From Adiantum capillus-veneris (lineage: Eukaryota; Streptophyta; Polypodiopsida; Polypodiales; Pteridaceae): 64,000 bases of DNA. The stretch is from the NCBI GenBank assembly GCA_014529385.2, contig CM043963.1, positions 79,794,912-79,858,911 on the forward strand, read 5' to 3'. Below are positions 1 to 11,400 of this stretch, in pieces (position 1 is the stretch's first letter; each line of letters opens with the position of its first letter). The position numbers and the translations under genes are program-made. The notes beneath the pieces are model-generated. The model was given only the letters and a program-made list of their open reading frames with translations. It searched no databases and was not told the origin of the DNA.

Positions 1-1660
1 ATCTTGTTTTGAAACTCCTTGATAAAAAATAATCTCACCATGCATCGGTCCCCAAGGTCATCCTTGTTTGTAATGCCACAGGCCTTCAAGATGCAAGCGT
101 AAAGCTTCTTATTTGCAAAGAGATCCTCATTTCGCATCCAATGACAACAGCATATAGCTGAGCTAAAGCTTCTTTTCGCCACCCACGCTGATGAGCATAC
201 TTACTCTCAGAAGGGCAATGCAACTGACATACACACCAGCCAACATGTTGCTGAAGTACTTCACCTCCTCTATTGTCCAATTTACATATCATCAGCATGT
301 ATTCCGTTGTCTTGGACCAAATTTAACATGCCTCCAAGATGCAAGCATAGGTGATCACATCTAGAGAGAGCACCGCATTATGCATTCACTAAAAACAACC
401 TCAAGCTTCTTTGCCACTTTATGGCCATATCCTGCAGTGAATGAACTCCAAGAGACGACATTATGAACAGGAAATGTCTTGCATTCTTTGGCATGCCTTC
501 AAGATGGAAGCATGCGTCATTATACACGAATAGAGACCTTCGCTTTGCATTCGCTGAAAAGCCCTCTCTTCTCATTCACTGAGTAACAACCTACAGCCCA
601 TGTAGGAGATGCCTTGCAAGAACTGCAGTCTAGGTGACGACATCCGATTCAAGACGCTTGTTGAGAATTCAATGTGCTTTCAAATGCGCATTGGACATGG
701 CATCCATGTAAATCAAGCCAATGCCCAATGTGAATGTTTACAGTCCAAAGCTTCCTGGCCCTGCCCATGTAGAAATTATTTATCACTAAGCATAGACCAA
801 GAGACAGCATCCCAGACATAAAGCTCATCACCAATGTAAGCACAACCAATAGCACTTTTTGGAGACTGTCTCCCGCTTTGCACACAATCAACCAACTTTG
901 CCAAGCAATATATTTTTGAACTCCTCATTGCTAATCACCATGAACTTGTTTACACATCAACATCTTGCATTATGCTGCATGCCTTCAAAATGCATGCATA
1001 GGTGATTGCATTTGAGAAAAAGTCCTTGCTTTGCATTCGCTAAATGCAACCCAAAGCTTCCTGGCACTGCCCATGTTGGGACATACCCTTCAATGAGTGC
1101 AATCTCAGAGATGACCTAGCCATGAAGCTCATCAAGAACTTGTTGTGCTATCCATGGTACCCCACATTAACCGTTGATTACTACTGTCATCATGAATTTT
1201 GTTTACCCATCAATATCTTGCATTAAGCTGCATGCCTTCAAAATGCATAGCCAATTGCATTTGAGAACACGTCCTCGCTTTGCATTTGTTGAATGCAACC
1301 CAGAGCTTCCTGGGCCTGCCCATGTAGGGCACATACTTTTCAATAAGTGCAATCCCAAGGATGACATCCTAGACATGAAGCTCATCAAGGACTTGTTGTG
1401 CTATCCATAGTACACCACAATCGGAGCATTGCCTAGTGCGATGCTGTTTTTCAACACCTGCTTATCTTATCCGTGTCCTGTCGAGATGCAAGCGCAACGA
1501 ACCCACTTTGCCCACATGCAAACCAAAGCTCTGCAATAAGTGCATCCCAAAGATGACATCCCAGACAAGACGCTCGTCAACAACTTGTGTTTTCCTAAGT
1601 ACACCACATGTGCTGCTACGTTACTGTCGAACAGCTATATACAAGAAGATTTAGAAATTT
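1..1660 (-). pseudogene. Degenerate pentatricopeptide-repeat (PPR) gene, main part
   Basis: PPR proteins are organellar RNA-binding proteins built of about 35-residue helical hairpins. Read on the minus strand, this stretch gives at least four decayed repeat blocks in shifting frames. Examples are ITYACILKACS near 965-1010, LCILKACSLMQDIDG near 1205-1250, YACILKACGITNKDD near 55-110, and AQQVLDEL followed by a decayed DVISW-like run near 1085-1160. The same nucleotide block recurs about every 250-280 bp (compare 940-1160 with 1189-1410), as expected of DNA encoding a long PPR tract. Frameshifts and stops interrupt every block, so it is a pseudogene. The reading continues off the left edge. 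The phrase style (ILKAC, KAQQVLDEL) matches the expanded PPR families of ferns; that attribution is inference. No start codon or organelle-targeting peptide can be placed. Confidence 0.7.
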
Positions 1661-1695
1661 TCTCATGTAGGAAAAGGGAGCCTTTTTCAACGTTT

Positions 1696-2176
1696 TTCAT
1701 ACAAGGGAAAATTACCATAATACCCCTCTAATTTGTGGAAATTCCCAAAATACCCCCATATTTTGTCATAATTTCCCAAAATACCCCTCAAATTTTCAAA
1801 AATTCCCAAAATACTCCTGGTTGTGAGATTACATTTTTCCAAAGATTAAAAAATTTGTACCTTCATAAGAAGATTGGTTGTCTATCAATACAAGATGCTA
1901 AAACTAGAATTTGAGTAGGTTATGTAGGCTTTGGAGATGAATTGCTTCATTATTTTTAGATAAAATTGTCCTTTTTAGTGAGGTAATTTGTGACAAATTA
2001 CATGCTAAGAACTCAAAAACGGATCTTGATTGTTAGAAAAGAATAAAGGAATGATAAGCTTGAATAATCCAACCAAAATAGATACAAGGGTATTTTGGGA
2101 ATTTTTGAAATTTGAGGGGCATTTTGCGAATTTCCACAAATTAGAGGGGTATTTTGGTAATTTTCCCTTCATACAA
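1696..2176. mobile_element. Mutator-type MITE with 9-bp target duplication
   Basis: The 463-bp element at 1705-2167 begins GGGAAAATTACC and ends GGTAATTTTCCC. The terminal inverted repeats extend about 50 bp, with short imperfections. It is flanked on both sides by the exact 9-bp direct repeat TTCATACAA (1696-1704 and 2168-2176). Nine-bp duplications and long terminal inverted repeats are typical of Mutator-like elements. The interior is AT-rich and has no transposase reading frame, so it is a non-autonomous MITE. The inner side of each arm carries repeated AAAATACCCC-type blocks. It lies inside the decayed PPR locus. Confidence 0.92.
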
Positions 2177-2443
2177 TGCATAACATCATGAGCTTCTGCT
2201 TGGGAGGCACAGGGCAGGGTCAGTAGTCCCCTGCCCCCAATCGTACCTAGCTAGGTATGCCGTGCCTTCCTCATAGAAGCTCATGATGTTGAGTTAAGTC
2301 ATAATGTGGGCATTATTGTGAGAATCTGTCCAAAACTTCTTGTGCTACAACCAATCACATTTTTTTTAGACTGTCCCCCACTTTGCTTTATATGGACCAA
2401 GTTTTCCAAGCACGAAGTTTTCCAGCAACCCCTCATCAATACT
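2177..2443 (-). pseudogene. Intervening PPR-locus remnant
   Basis: This lies between the MITE and the SINE. Its right end (CATCATGAATTC with adjoining CTCATCAATAC) matches the spacer seen at 940-960 and 1185-1200 in the neighbouring PPR blocks. It is therefore part of the same decayed PPR locus. The left part, 2177-2330, shows nothing recognisable. Confidence 0.4.
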
Positions 2444-2711
2444 ATCATCATGAATTCTTTTTTTTTTTTTAACCATCAGCGCTGGGAAGGAAGTAGGGAG
2501 AAACTATACACATATCATGTATTTACAACTGTACATTGTTGCACATTACACCCTCGAGGGGCAACCGTGGGAATCCCCCCCGCCCCCCCAATAGGGGAGG
2601 AGAATACACCCAAGAGAACGCAACTTGTGAGCCTCGAACCGTCAACCTTGGGGTTACATCTCAAAGGTCTCATCAATTGAGCTACGCTTCTTGGGTGATC
2701 ATCATGAATTC
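2444..2711 (-). mobile_element. tRNA-derived SINE with 14-bp target duplication
   Basis: The insertion at 2458-2697 is flanked by the exact 14-bp repeat ATCATCATGAATTC (2444-2457 and 2698-2711). Read on the minus strand, it starts with a tRNA-like head. The head holds a pol III A box (TAGCTCAATTGATGAG, RC of about 2669-2684) and a B box (GGTTCGAGGCT, RC of 2630-2640) at tRNA-like spacing. An unrelated body with a G-rich run follows (2573-2600), and the element ends in a run of about 12 A (plus-strand T run at 2457-2470). Head, body, A tail and a long variable target duplication are the four hallmarks of a SINE moved by LINE machinery. The target is the decayed PPR sequence. Confidence 0.9.
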
Positions 2712-2960
2712 ATTTACACCTATCAACTTCTTTGCATTATGTTGCATGACTTCCAGAACTAATGCATAGGTGATTGCATGTGAGAAGAAGTTCTCTCTTT
2801 CCATTCGCCAAATGCAACCCAAAGCTTCCTAGCCTTGCCCTTCAGATGACATCATAGACGCGAAGCTTATCAAGAACTGTTGTGCTATGCATGGTACACC
2901 ACATTTTGCATAATGTCAATCGAGCCATTGCTCAGTGCAACGTTGTCAAGAGCATTGCAA
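2712..2960 (-). pseudogene. PPR pseudogene, right-hand (5'-side) block
   Basis: On the minus strand this gives LDKLRVYDVI followed by a stop (about 2840-2872). After a frameshift it gives ENFFSHAITYALVLEVMQHN (about 2735-2800), a PPR repeat in the same register as the blocks at 1-1410. It is the same gene separated by the SINE. Upstream on the minus strand (above about 2960) the similarity fades and no start codon can be chosen. Confidence 0.6.
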
Positions 2961-3305
2961 ACATTTCGTGACCTGTGACCTCTCTATGCGCATGTTTAGC
3001 CATGCTTGTGTAATATCTACATGCCTTGATGTGAGAGATACCCCTTCTGAGGGGTCTATGCACAAAATACACAATTTACACTTTTATACAAATTTTTAAT
3101 ATACAATTTCATTATACATCAGAGTTACAGAAGTGTTTGCATGTGGGAAGAGTTCTTAGCGTCTGACCTAGCATGGAGTTTAGGCTATGAGCCGGACTGC
3201 ATCCAATGGAACCTAGTGACTAGTGCTACCTATAAATGGGTGATATGAATGAAAGTGTACTCAAGAAAAATAACATTGTGTACGGTGAATATATGTGTAC
3301 ACCGC

Positions 3306-3308
<3 letters not shown>
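2961..3308. other. Unassigned stretch, nothing recognisable
   Basis: AT-rich sequence between the PPR relic and a GA microsatellite. I see no coding, repeat or RNA signature in it. Confidence 0.5.

Positions 3309-3384
<76 letters not shown>
3309..3384. repeat. (GA)38 microsatellite
   Basis: An uninterrupted GA dinucleotide tract. The apparent Arg-Glu or Ser-Leu reading frames across it are artefacts of the repeat. Confidence 0.99.
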
Positions 3385-3387
<3 letters not shown>

Positions 3388-3542
3388 TAGTGGAGGGTGA
3401 ATTAGAGTGCACAGAGACACAAGAGAATGACAAAAGAGAATCTTTCAATGTCCCATCTAAATGAAACAGACAATCATGTATTAATGCAATAACAAAATCT
3501 GGGTATACCATAACATAAAAAATATGAAATGACTAGCAAAGT

Positions 3543-3785
3543 ACCGGATCTTATGTAGGGATTGAGGGGTCTACCCATCCACTTCCGCTCTACTACGGAC
3601 ATAGAGAATTTTACTTCACTGGGAGCGAGCTAGAACACCTCAACCTACTTGAGCCAGACATAAGCTGAAGCCGCTTTGCCTCCCTCCATGAACTCGAACT
3701 CTGGAAGGATTTGAAATACCAGCAGGTGATAGGATATCAACACCAACCATACCAGTTTAAGCACTACGCCTCTTCAATGCCCAAC
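3543..3785 (-). mobile_element. Possible second tRNA-derived SINE
   Basis: On the minus strand a tRNA-like head reads GTAGTGCTTAAACTGG (A-box-like, RC of 3752-3767), then AGAGTTCGAGTTC (B-box-like, RC of 3690-3702), followed by a non-coding body down to about 3543. I could not find a clear target duplication or tail, so this is weaker than the element at 2458-2697. It could also be a chance or decayed tRNA-like sequence. Confidence 0.4.
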
Positions 3786-5130
3786 ATCGGGTGTTTAGAC
3801 AAATTCAAGGCAAAATCCCCGATGCATTAGCTGTGTAGGTTGTTCAACCTCGACGCACTAACCGTGTAGATGAGCCTAACAAAAAAGAAGACCTAAGCAA
3901 CACCCCTGATCAAGCAAAGCCCTAAGTCATCGACTCTTTTGTCTAAGGTTAAGTGATGTACGTGATCCTTGTCATGTAGCGACGGTGCCATGGGAAACAT
4001 AACCCACAAGTCCTATCACAATAACATCTTTCATATGCACAAACAATCTTTTCCAAGCAGTCAGACTGTACATGGTCTATACCCTTACATGTCTACTATA
4101 AATCATCAAAACCACTTCATGCTCCATTCTAAACCATAAACCAATCCATTCACATCACAAGGGTGAGAACTCCACCCAGCTCAGGGTGATGCATATCTAA
4201 TCCTACAAAACCACTTTAGCACATAACACGGCTACAAAATTTCTGTAGAATTTTGGCATCACAACCATATCCAAAAACAAAAAGATCCAAGAGCCACACC
4301 GGCTTCCATAATCAAAATCATAATCCATGAGGGATCTTAGTCCTTGATCATAAACCATATTCCATACAAAACCGACTCCCACACTTGGAGTTTGACATAT
4401 CCACTACAATCAAATTGAGCTCACATACATAGCCCTTAAGACATGAACTTTTTATGCATAAAATAAGTCCGACCAATAATTAATCATGATATCAAAATCC
4501 AAGTTTGACGATATTCAATTATTTCTAAGTGATACACTATGACCACACCTTAACCCCCCTAGCACATAGAGCTAGTTTTTGACTTAGAAGGGTGGAAAGC
4601 AATATGCACATGCACATGAGGTGTCCACATCCTTCCGTGAGGTTCTATACATAATATGCCATCATCCATCGACATAAACATGATGCAAAATAGTCCCGTC
4701 ACTTTGATCAACCATAAACCTTAACATCACATATATGCAAAAAATGACTTTTTGATATTTATGGGTTGCATGCATAACACGTAAATGAAAGTATTTGACC
4801 TTGAACCATTGCATCAAGCTCAGATCCATAATATAGGTAACACCTTATCACATCACTCTGCTCATATGAGACTCATGTAACAAACAATAACACGAAAAGA
4901 AAGCCACTTTATTCATATTTTCCCGTACGATTCGAGTTGGATAACCATACACCCCCATATAAGTTTATGGATACCAAACACTTGAAATCAACTGACCAAA
5001 ACAAACCATAAATCATTTATGAACAACTCATCCAACTCAGGGCGTCATATGGTACCCTCTTTATGTAACACCCCTATACGCGGACCCATACATGGAACTA
5101 TCAATAACTCACAGTCACGATGTGATCTTA
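3786..5130. other. Unassigned intergenic sequence
   Basis: No open frame of note, no tandem repeat and no terminal repeats could be supported. A phrase TGTAACACCCC at about 5065 resembles the start of some gypsy LTRs but has no partner. Confidence 0.5.
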
Positions 5131-5515
5131 GAAGAAGAAGAAGAAGAGGAAAGGAAGAGTATTTTAATGTAGTAGGAAACTATCCCAAGAGATCTGAAAG
5201 TTCTATTCGATGAGGAAATTTGAACTCAAGACCTGTTATTCAAGAGGGAAATGGCATAACCAATCTACCACACTTGGGTGATGAAAGGTTATACCAATTT
5301 TCTCATTTTATTAGCGCACATGCACCCCCCCCCCCGAGAAGAAGAGTATTTTAACGTCGTAGGAAACTATCCCAAGAGACTTGAAAGATCTATCCACTGA
5401 AGAGAGTTGAACTCAAGACCTGTTATTCAAGAGGGAAATGGTATAACCAATCTACCACACTTGAGTGATAGAAAGGTTATACCATTTTCCTCGTTTTATT
5501 AGCACGCGCACACAC
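5131..5515 (-). repeat. Family G dimer: two tRNA-like units joined by poly-C
   Basis: Two about 180-bp units (5131-5324 and 5336-5510) repeat nearly the same sequence, separated by C11 at 5325-5335. Read on the minus strand, each has an A-box-like GTGGTAGATTGGTTAT (in unit 2, RC of about 5443-5458). A B-box-like GAGTTCAACTCT lies about 30 nt downstream (unit 2, RC of 5403-5414). The internal layout is that of a tRNA-derived SINE. The dimer ends in CA/CG-rich sequence. A second dimer of the same family lies at 26205-26575. Confidence 0.65.
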
Positions 5516-5906
5516 GCACATACTTATGGCTAGTTCTGGCATGATTAAATTTTCCTTGGTATATTTTGCTGGGACTGTTGGCCGGGGGTGCTGTTGGTGT
5601 ATAACCGGCTTGGATTGACTTGAATTTGTTTAATAAAAAAAGTGGTACCTAATGGTATCTAAACCTTGGTGTAAAAATGGGGTGGACGTTTTACCTTGCT
5701 AGATTCTTGGTTTGATTGGATAAGCTTTGAACTTGGGTGAAATGATGACTTGAATTTACTAGAGGGTGGTACCTTAATGTACCTAACCCTTGTAGTTAAT
5801 AGGGGTTATGTGCTTGTGGCAGGTTTCATGGCTCTGCATTCCCTGTCATGCTCCGCTTAAACCCATGGTGCCTCCCTCCTTGCGGGTCTGTGCTACTGTT
5901 CTATCT

Positions 5907-5910
<4 letters not shown>

Positions 5911-5992
<82 letters not shown>
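5911..5992. repeat. (CT)37 microsatellite followed by GTGTGTGT
   Basis: Uninterrupted CT tract at 5911-5984 and a short GT run. It lies inside the upstream part of module F1. Confidence 0.99.
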
Positions 5993-6197
5993 ACGAGGTG
6001 GCGTTGGTTGCCTCTACCTCTTGATGTTGGGCCCGCTTTATAGTGCAGGTGGAGGGTTGCCACTAGCCCCAAACATGCTCTCTCTCCCTCTCTCTCCCCC
6101 CTACTCTGTCTGTACTTGGTGGCGATGTTGCACCATGCACCTAATGAGGTCAGGCCCGCCTTACAACCATGAAGGAAAGTGCTACATGCTCCAAACC

Positions 6198-6225
6198 CTA
6201 TAAAAAGGTGAGCTTACAAGCTCAC
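6198..6225 (+). promoter_or_regulatory. TATA box plus hairpin of module F1
   Basis: CTATAAAAAGG (6198-6208) is followed at once by the inverted repeat GTGAGCTT-AC-AAGCTCAC (6208-6225) and CACTTAGC. The arrangement recurs in different sequence at 24966-25001 (module F2). This is a likely pol II core promoter with a 5'-end hairpin in the transcript. The function is inferred. Confidence 0.5.
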
Positions 6226-6325
6226 TTAGCATTGGTAGTGTGTGTGTGTACTTGAGTGTAATAGTATGTACATTAGGATTGTATACGTCTTTTCCTACTA
6301 AGAGGTAGTGTTAAGTATTGGATCT

Positions 6326-6385
6326 ATGGCAAAGGGCAAGGAGAAGCAAGCCATCGTGGAGCTGGCCGCTCCGACTCAATCTCAG
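6326..6385 (+). CDS. Putative 20-codon first exon of module F1
   Basis: An ATG about 120 nt downstream of the TATA box opens a frame MAKGKEKQAIVELAAPTQSQ that runs exactly to a CAG|GTGATT splice-donor-like site. It is lysine-rich at the start. A phase-compatible acceptor lies at 23888 (TTTTATGTTACAG), and the frame continues for 29 codons to a stop at 23976. If this is real, copia A (6439-22560) sits inside the intron, 53 bp after the donor. I do not recognise the peptide. Without transcript evidence this is a hypothesis based on promoter, donor, acceptor and phase agreeing. Confidence 0.3.
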
Positions 6386-6438
6386 GTGATTTTTGGCATT
6401 AAAATGGACTGATGTCCGATCGTTTGATGGGTTGTAAT

Positions 6439-6709
6439 TGTTACCATATACATGTGGTAGTGATGTGTGTGAACACACTTAGGACCACCGGGGCATTTTT
6501 CCCCTCTTTAGGAGGTTTTCCCCCCATGTATTGTATATACGCCCATCACTCTAGGAGGTTTTTACCCTCGTTCATTGTATATATGCCCATCACTCTAGGG
6601 CTATCTATCTTTCCATTGCACACTAAGTAAAACACTCTCTATTGTGTGCCTTGAGCTTCCTTCATCTTCTCCAAGTTGTGTGTGTTTTCATGCAACCCTA
6701 TTTTCAACA
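6439..6709 (+). repeat. Copia A 5' LTR
   Basis: Begins TGTTACC and ends TTCAACA, 271 bp. It contains TATATATGCCC-type promoter sequence. Compared with the other LTRs of the family (226-228 bp) it has an internal duplication of about 40-50 bp: the block ending GCCCATCACTCTAGG occurs twice, at about 6541-6555 and 6586-6600. Confidence 0.93.
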
Positions 6710-6711
6710 AT

Positions 6712-6723
6712 TGGTATCAGAGC
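6712..6723 (+). other. Copia A primer binding site
   Basis: TGGTATCAGAGC lies two bases after the 5' LTR. It is the standard complement of the 3' end of initiator tRNA-Met used to prime copia reverse transcription in plants. Confidence 0.95.
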
Positions 6724-7073
6724 AGGTTGCGTCCTCCCGAGCTTAGTCGCCAGTAGCTGCTCCAGCACACGTCTGCTCACTTTCTCCGATTTTAGTGAGC
6801 TTTGGCGAGCGTTCGCAGGTTGACAAAAATTTCGGGTAGCCTCGTAGAGCTTTGTCTGCTCAAATTTCTGATTCGGGCTCATTTCGGCCTCCATTTTCAC
6901 TATAGGCAGTACTGCACAAGCTATTTCGTCATTTTCTGCAAAATTTATGTTAGTGCCATTTTTTGCATAACAAGTCCCTTATGATCTTCTACGATTTGTG
7001 CTATATAGCACGTCTTGTTCCCACTTTGTTTCTCCTCTTTTTAGGCAGTTTTCACATCAGGTGCATCATTTAC

Positions 7074-7990
7074 CATGGCTGACAATAACACATGTATTCA
7101 AGATGTTTGCTGCTGAGGACAGATTGGATAGGGACAATTACCCTATGTGGGCTTACATGATGCAACATGTTCTTGTGTCAAAGGGCGTCTGGAGTATTGT
7201 GTAGCACATTGATGTACGTCGTGGTTCTGAGGATGTAGGCAATGTTGAGAATGTTACAGGTCTTGCTGCAAGGATTGCTGCTGTTAGAGTTGTTTTGCCT
7301 ACGGTAGAACAAGCTCGTTGGGATGTAAAGGATGCGCAGGCTCATGCATTGATTGCGTTGTCTGTGAAGCGCACCATTACTCCTCACATCGTTCAACTAT
7401 ATTTGCAATACAAGCTTGGGATATTTTGGCTGGTCTTTATGCAGTCTTTATGCAAGCCGCAATGAGACAAAAATTGCATTGCTGCGTAAAGAGCTGGAGT
7501 CTAAGATTATGCATGAGGAAGTTGATATGGACACTTTCCTTGCTGGTGTCAAGGATATCAATGAGCAACTTATTTATGCAAATGAAGTCATTTCAGGCAG
7601 TTCCCTTGTGTAGACTGTTCTTGATGCCTTGCCAGGCTCTTACCAGACTTTTGCTAGTACTTGGAGACTTATGACCCAAGAAAATCCTGAAGTTGTCAAG
7701 TTTGATGCATTGTGCACATTGCTGTTGCAAGAGTCACTTTCTAGAAAAAACAGGACTAGACAACGTGCAGTTGAACATGCTTTTTATTGCTTCTCAAAGA
7801 AAGGGTAGTAACAACAATGCAGCCACTTCTTGTGGTTCGTATGCGAGTGGAAAATCACTTGTTCCTAATGCTTCTGCTAGCAACAATTCGTCTGGAAATT
7901 CTGGTGACAAGGGTAAAAAGAAGACGTGTTGCCATTATTGTAAAGTTAATGATCACTTAAATCAAGCATTGTCCTAAGTTGAAGGCCAAA
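7074..7990 (+). pseudogene. Copia A gag (capsid and zinc knuckle), frameshifted
   Basis: Gag forms the virus-like particle around the element RNA. The ATG at 7074 (MADNN) matches the gag start of copia B. One base lost near 7093 shifts the frame, after which the product resumes as AAEDRLDRDNYPMWAYMM. A stop follows VWSIV at 7202. The middle section (KDINEQLI, near 7554-7580) is recognisable. The CX2C-X4-H-X4-C zinc knuckle starts CHYC at about 7929-7940 but is broken by a one-base insertion before the final His and Cys (IKHCPK resumes in another frame). Frame changes and stops show it is not translatable as one protein. Confidence 0.85.
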
Positions 7991-8405
7991 GAGGCTAAGA
8001 AGAAAGAGGGTGGTTCCACTTCAAATGCTGGTTCCACTACAAATACAACTATTGTTGAGTCTTTTGTAAAAAGAGACTATGATGCTAATGTTGATGCAGA
8101 ATGGGATTTTAGTGCAGAGTGTTCCTATAATCCTGCTGTCCATGATGCATGCATGTCAATTGCTGCAAATTCAAATGTGTGGTATTTTGACAGTGGTGCT
8201 ACAAAGCACATTACCTCACATCGTGATTTTTTCACCTCTCTTGAGTATGTCCCTCATGGGAATTCAGTTACTTGTGCCAACAATGCCTTTATCCAATTTA
8301 GGGAGTTGGAAAGATTGTGCTTATGCTACAAATGGCAGTTCTTTCACTCTTGTTTATGCACTTTATGTACATGGGATCAAGAAGAATCTTTTGTCTGTAT
8401 CTGCA
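7991..8405 (+). pseudogene. Copia A protease and start of GAG-pre-integrase region
   Basis: The retroviral-type aspartic protease matures the Gag-Pol polyprotein. The active-site phrase WYFDSGATKHITS is at about 8180-8220. The flap region follows with a frame change near 8300. In the shifted frame YALYVHGIKKNLLSVSA (about 8350-8405) is the conserved copia junction into the GAG-pre-integrase domain. The copia reading stops abruptly at about 8405, where the 5.2-kb insert begins. About 60 residues carrying the integrase zinc-binding region are absent when copia sequence resumes at 13599. Confidence 0.85.
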
Positions 8406-11400
8406 CCGCAGTGGCACCCTTCAAGGATCCAATGTCTATTGGACCGAAATACGATGCAATAGGAGGTCCAATGAAACCAAGAGTAACATCTTGATTTTTC
8501 ACATTGTTGTCCATTTGCAACCATCTTGTGTTACCGGATCCCATCCAATCATAGTGTGTAGACTCCATTTAGAACGCATACCAGCATGCTAAATAAGTTA
8601 TCACAACAAAGATGTACCTCAAAAGAGTACTTCTTTCACGTTTCATGAAAGTAACTTGCTGACATAATCATCAACCAAGTGTAAGTCCTTGACTTGTTCT
8701 CAAATTTCATCAGTAAACAACCCCACCATAACTAGTGTTCAAGGTTGAGAACCTGACTTATATATGAAGAGACTAAACCTAGTCTTGCAAACATGATTTA
8801 ACTGATGGTAAGCAAACTCCAATAAATGCTTACTAATTGGATTGCTTGGTGATAATGTACGCACTTTGCATATCCTTTAGCACAAGATTACACTTTGTAA
8901 TCTGCCTATCTCCTTGGATAACTGACAGTACTGAGGTGTGTTTTCCCCATGGTTTACAGATAGTCTTCCCAGATGACTGGTAAATGGGGATCACAATATC
9001 GGACAACATTGCTGAGGAATCAACAATGTCTTGAATAACCATCATGGTTAACTTGAAAGATCCACAAGCACGTAAACCGAGCCATGACCTTTATTGGTGA
9101 TTGGTAGACCCCAAAAGGAATCTCATAGAGATATTGCACTTAGAGTGCAGAATGTTTCATAAGAAAGTAATGTGATGAATATGCATGTCGCTCCAAATCA
9201 GGCTTTGCTAAACACTAGGGCCCATAACACCTAGTGTGCATGCATTTAGCAAAAAACAGATCCGAACCTGTATATCCATGATCATCCTTGTCAATACTTA
9301 TGGCAAATGTGATGCTCCTAGCACACATTATAGAGGAATATAAATAGTTCTGAAAAGAAACTAAATACTTTCTGCTGCAATCATTTACAAGCCTTGCTGA
9401 AACGTTTGAACCATGATAGAAGGTGAAACAGTAATCACTTTTAGGTACAAACAATGAAACCTTTTCATTAACAACTCATAGTCTTGCTATATGCATAAAC
9501 AACCATCTGTAATGCTATTTGGCTGCATTTGTACCTTAACAAGTCATTCTAAGTATCCGACGATTTTTGGCCACCAAAATTGCTCCTGATATGCCATGTT
9601 GAAAATGGTCTAGAAAACAGATTTGACCAGCACCTAGGGACTTTGTCGTGACACATACTTGAAATAGTGGGCGCCAATGTCAGTCCCAAAGACTCATAGT
9701 CTCCACATGTGGAATATGTAAGGATGTCAAAAAAAAGAACATCCTTGAAGTACAAGATGTACTTGTGCGTGGAGGTAACTGCAAACACTCTACGATGGGA
9801 GTGAGAGGGACCCTCATTATCCTTACTCCACACTAGCTAAATTGAAATCCTTGATTCCTAGACCATGTTGTATTCCATGCAACAACATGTGCCAAGTCAA
9901 ACCCTACAAGTGGTTCTATAACTGCATAATGCAAAAATTTATTTTGGATACTAGATTCCAAATTTCTTGGCTCGTACATGACCTTGTCATTTCTCTTAAG
10001 AGCAAAAATGGATGACGACATAGTTTATGCATCCTTTGCGGAAAAGCAAATAACAAGAAACAAAATAAAATTAGATGCGTACCTGAAAGTTGAACCTAGT
10101 GTTCACTTATCCGTAGTGAAAGGCACCTGCCCAAATTGCCCGCCTGTAAAGGCCTGGGATCACTAATTTGAAAATTGATAAAATGCAAGTAATATTGCAC
10201 ATGTAACCTTGGGTGTTGCCTTTGCAATCCAAACCCCATTCTTAAAATCAACATTGTCAAACCCCTTAGTTAAACTTTGCAATAAAACTGCTCAACTAGC
10301 AGTCGGCCCTTGGCCTATGTCCATGACCCCCCTGGGGTTGCCCGTGGTGGCAGTACTTTCCATTGGAAGTTGAATTTGTCCACCACCCCTTGGCAGTCTG
10401 TGGACTTCTTTCCTTGAACATGCAACTGTGAAGGTTCCAAGTATTGACCATCAACCCTTACTAAGTGATTTAGTAATCACAAGCTGAGTCTTACCCCAAA
10501 ACTGTACTCATATAGGCACTCTTAGTGCGAATAAGAGCTCAATTGAAGTTGGAGTTGTATGCACAACTAGAGCTGTGTTACACCCAAAAATCCATAAGCG
10601 TGGGTTTTTGTTAACAGTTGTGTTTTCTGAAATGTGGGCTTCATCCATACACCGTGGTAGAGATAAACCCTTACGAGTTTAAGACGTTCAGAAACTCAAC
10701 TTGACTTGCACTTTTAAAGTGTGGAGTGCTAAAATAATGCCCCAAAAAGTACTAATGGCAAGACACTTGCTTGTCCATTATAATCGATGGGTACTCAATT
10801 GGAGAGAAGTGTTTGATCGTCAAATCAATCACTGATGGTCTACAAACAGATGGCTCTTAGCCATGCCAAATAGGTGATATAATAGATGGCTCGTAACCCC
10901 CTTCTTGTGGGCTCGTAGCCCGTTTTGTTATCGTTTTGACATAGAAAGATGTCAATAAAATCACGCCTAGTTTCACCTTTCCCGCAGAGAAGTAGGAAGG
11001 GGGAGAGAGAGGATGCTGGGCTGAGGAAAATCCCGTACTTGAATCTGTTTTATGCCGCTTGCAATGATGCAGTGTAGACCATGTCTGTGTCTTAGCTTAT
11101 CATATAAGCGTACAACAGTATACTGGTACCACGCTCTCGGAGAGAGAGGTGCCAAGAATAACATCTTGACTCACTTATCGTGTATGTGATCGTGATTGTA
11201 ACAAGGTGCATATGGATGGCACTTTTCTTGTGAATAAACATAAACAAAAAATGTTTGAAAACATCAATAACTGAGCTCATCCTTGATAGAGTAGCTAGTG
11301 CTATAGCGGAAGCGTATGCAATGATGGGTGTTGTATGGCCATCGTACTAGTATGCCATCATGCATACACATCAAAAAATGGAATGATAAGCCTTGGGATT

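Noticed and set aside
3226-3511. Open frames of poly Ser-Leu, Arg-Glu, Cys-Val or Thr-His over the GA and CA tracts
   Set aside because: They exist only because dinucleotide repeats lack stops. Flanking residues show no coding pattern. The same applies at 5911-5984, 24459-24562, 26594-26708, 47683-47811, 48867-49155 and 60670-60739.
5060-5075. TGTAACACCCC as the start of a gypsy LTR
   Set aside because: No polypurine tract or primer site adjoins it, and no second copy was found.
10113-10160. TGAAAGGCACC as the missing left LTR of the 8.4-13.6 kb insert
   Set aside because: Similarity to the 13423 LTR stops after about 8 bases.
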